Source of the DNA: Gammaproteobacteria bacterium | GTDB lineage: Bacteria; Pseudomonadota; Gammaproteobacteria; Poriferisulfidales; Oxydemutatoraceae | Reading direction: 5' to 3' | DNA: 6,253 nucleotides | Assembly (NCBI GenBank): GCA_007570905.1 | Contig: RKSI01000093.1 | Span: 1 to 6,253 of the forward strand | In this document: positions 5,625 to 6,253 of the stretch, in pieces | How positions within the stretch are numbered: position 1 is the stretch's first letter | Layout: each line of letters starts with the position of its first letter | Notes under the pieces: generated by a model | Database searches by the model: none | Told to the model about the DNA's origin: nothing | Seen by the model: the letters and a program-made list of their open reading frames with translations, nothing else | Translations under genes and position numbers: made by a program

Positions 5625-6253
5625 TCAGTAATGCAGCAGCAGCAGCGCCGCGACGGCGGCGAGGACGACGGCGATGAAGACCGACAGGCGCGCGGGGTCG
5701 CGCTGCGCCAGCGCCGACAGCGCCGGCCACGGTGCGCGGCGCGGCGGGCGCGCGGCGCGGGCGCGGCGCAGCGCCGCCGCGGGCGCCGCGGCGAGGGCGC
5801 CGAGCAGCGCCGGCAACCTGCGGTAAAACCAGTCGGTGTCAAGGCTGATGGCCGGCGCGCGCTTCATCAGCGGCAGCATCACGAAAAACGCCAGCGCCGA
5901 CAGCAGCAGCAATTCCAGTTGCGCCGCGACATGGGTGCCGGTGTAGGGCGCGTAATCAACCGGGTGCGGCAGCAGCGCATAAAGCAGCGACGGAAACACG
6001 CCGGCCACAAGGCACAGCACCGCGAAGAAAATCATCGCCAGTTGCATATTGACCGGCGGGTCGTCCGGCTCGTCGCCGGCGGGCTTTCTGCGGAAAAACA
6101 CAAACCACGGAAACTTGATGCCGGCGTGCAGAAAGACGCCCGCCGACGCCGCCGCCAGCAGCAGCCAGGTCCAGGTCATCGCGGCGCCGCGCGCGGCCTC
6201 GCCAATCAGCGTCTGCGACACAAAGCCCGATGTCAGCGGCACCGCCGCAATCG
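5625..6253 (-). CDS. Proton-conducting membrane transporter, Mrp antiporter subunit D / NuoL-M-N family (C-terminal part, cut at the right edge)
   Basis: The reading frame is open to the window edge and continues upstream of the GTG at 6242, so this is only the C-terminal part of a gene starting outside. It begins IAAVPLTSGFVSQTLI, the conserved loop-plus-helix of the proton-pumping subunits shared by Mrp-type Na+/H+ antiporters and complex I. Counting from the GTG, hydrophobic helices lie at about 24-50 (with the HAGIKFPWFVFF segment, typical of MrpD-like proteins), 66-92, 106-126 and 186-204. Between the last two is DTDWFYRR (135-142), as in MrpD-like proteins, then a long Ala/Arg/Pro-rich stretch (143-185). 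The family moves protons or sodium across the inner membrane. MrpD-like is the best fit; a complex I subunit or a stand-alone relative cannot be excluded because the catalytic Lys/Glu helices are outside the window. Confidence 0.85.
   Translation of the reverse strand, partial: IAAVPLTSGFVSQTLIGEAARGAAMTWTWLLLAAASAGVFLHAGIKFPWFVFFRRKPAGDEPDDPPVNMQLAMIFFAVLCLVAGVFPSLLYALLPHPVDYAPYTGTHVAAQLELLLLSALAFFVMLPLMKRAPAISLDTDWFYRRLPALLGALAAAPAAALRRARAARPPRRAPWPALSALAQRDPARLSVFIAVVLAAVAALLLLHY
5775..5793. repeat. GC-only inverted repeat inside the antiporter-like gene
   Basis: CGCCGCGG (5775-5782) and CCGCGGCG (5786-5793) form an 8-bp perfect stem around GCG. Next to it, GCGGCGC (5763-5769) and GCGCCGC (5771-5777) mirror each other around base 5770. 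Both lie in codons for the Ala/Arg/Pro-rich stretch of the leftward gene, so biased GC codon use is a sufficient explanation. No T-run follows on either strand, so it is not an intrinsic terminator. Confidence 0.35.

Noticed and set aside
1..6253. A defence system, mobile element, CRISPR array or other new multi-gene system.
   Set aside because: All main genes belong to well-known housekeeping families. No transposase, integrase, terminal repeats, tRNA or spaced direct repeats were seen, and base composition is even across the window.

Overview
This is a G+C-rich housekeeping segment (roughly two-thirds G+C by eye, with third positions dominated by G and C), most likely from a high-GC gammaproteobacterium. 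The evidence is the gammaproteobacterial-type omega subunit, a SpoT with the RXKD signature of bifunctional Rel/SpoT enzymes, and the collinear order rpoZ-spoT-ridA-recG known from several gammaproteobacterial lineages. The genus cannot be told from this window.

Layout. Bases 1-30 hold the first ten codons of a leftward gene that continues outside the window and is not identifiable. Bases 31-129 are an intergenic region with a strong extended -10 promoter for the rightward operon (TGTTATAAT, 87-95). The same bases read on the other strand give a second extended -10 (TGCTATTAT, 99-91), so this looks like a symmetric divergent promoter. The rightward operon is rpoZ (130-522, RNA polymerase omega), spoT (546-2771, bifunctional (p)ppGpp synthetase/hydrolase), ridA (2785-3168, 2-aminoacrylate/imine deaminase) and recG (3191-5278, branched-DNA helicase). 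The gaps are 23, 13 and 22 nt and I see no terminator inside it. From 5280 to the right edge the genes run leftward: a small three-helix membrane protein of unknown function (5280-5585) whose stop codon lies one base from the recG stop, and the C-terminal third or so of a proton-translocating MrpD/NuoL/M/N-type membrane subunit (5625-6253, cut by the window edge).

How the genes fit together. Omega is needed for part of the (p)ppGpp response of RNA polymerase in E. coli, SpoT makes and destroys (p)ppGpp, RidA removes reactive enamines made by PLP enzymes, and RecG remodels stalled forks and recombination intermediates. The operon therefore groups stringent-response genes with metabolite and DNA damage control. 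The two leftward genes look unrelated to it and belong to an ion-transport or respiratory unit.

I found no mobile element, CRISPR array, tRNA or rRNA. No stretch longer than 300 bases lacks a gene. The region is mostly conserved, and I do not see a new multi-gene system. The items most worth a second look are the symmetric divergent promoter, the 40-residue acidic tail on omega, the alanine-rich SpoT extension with a GC hairpin just after its start codon, and the small CX3C membrane protein next to the antiporter-like gene.
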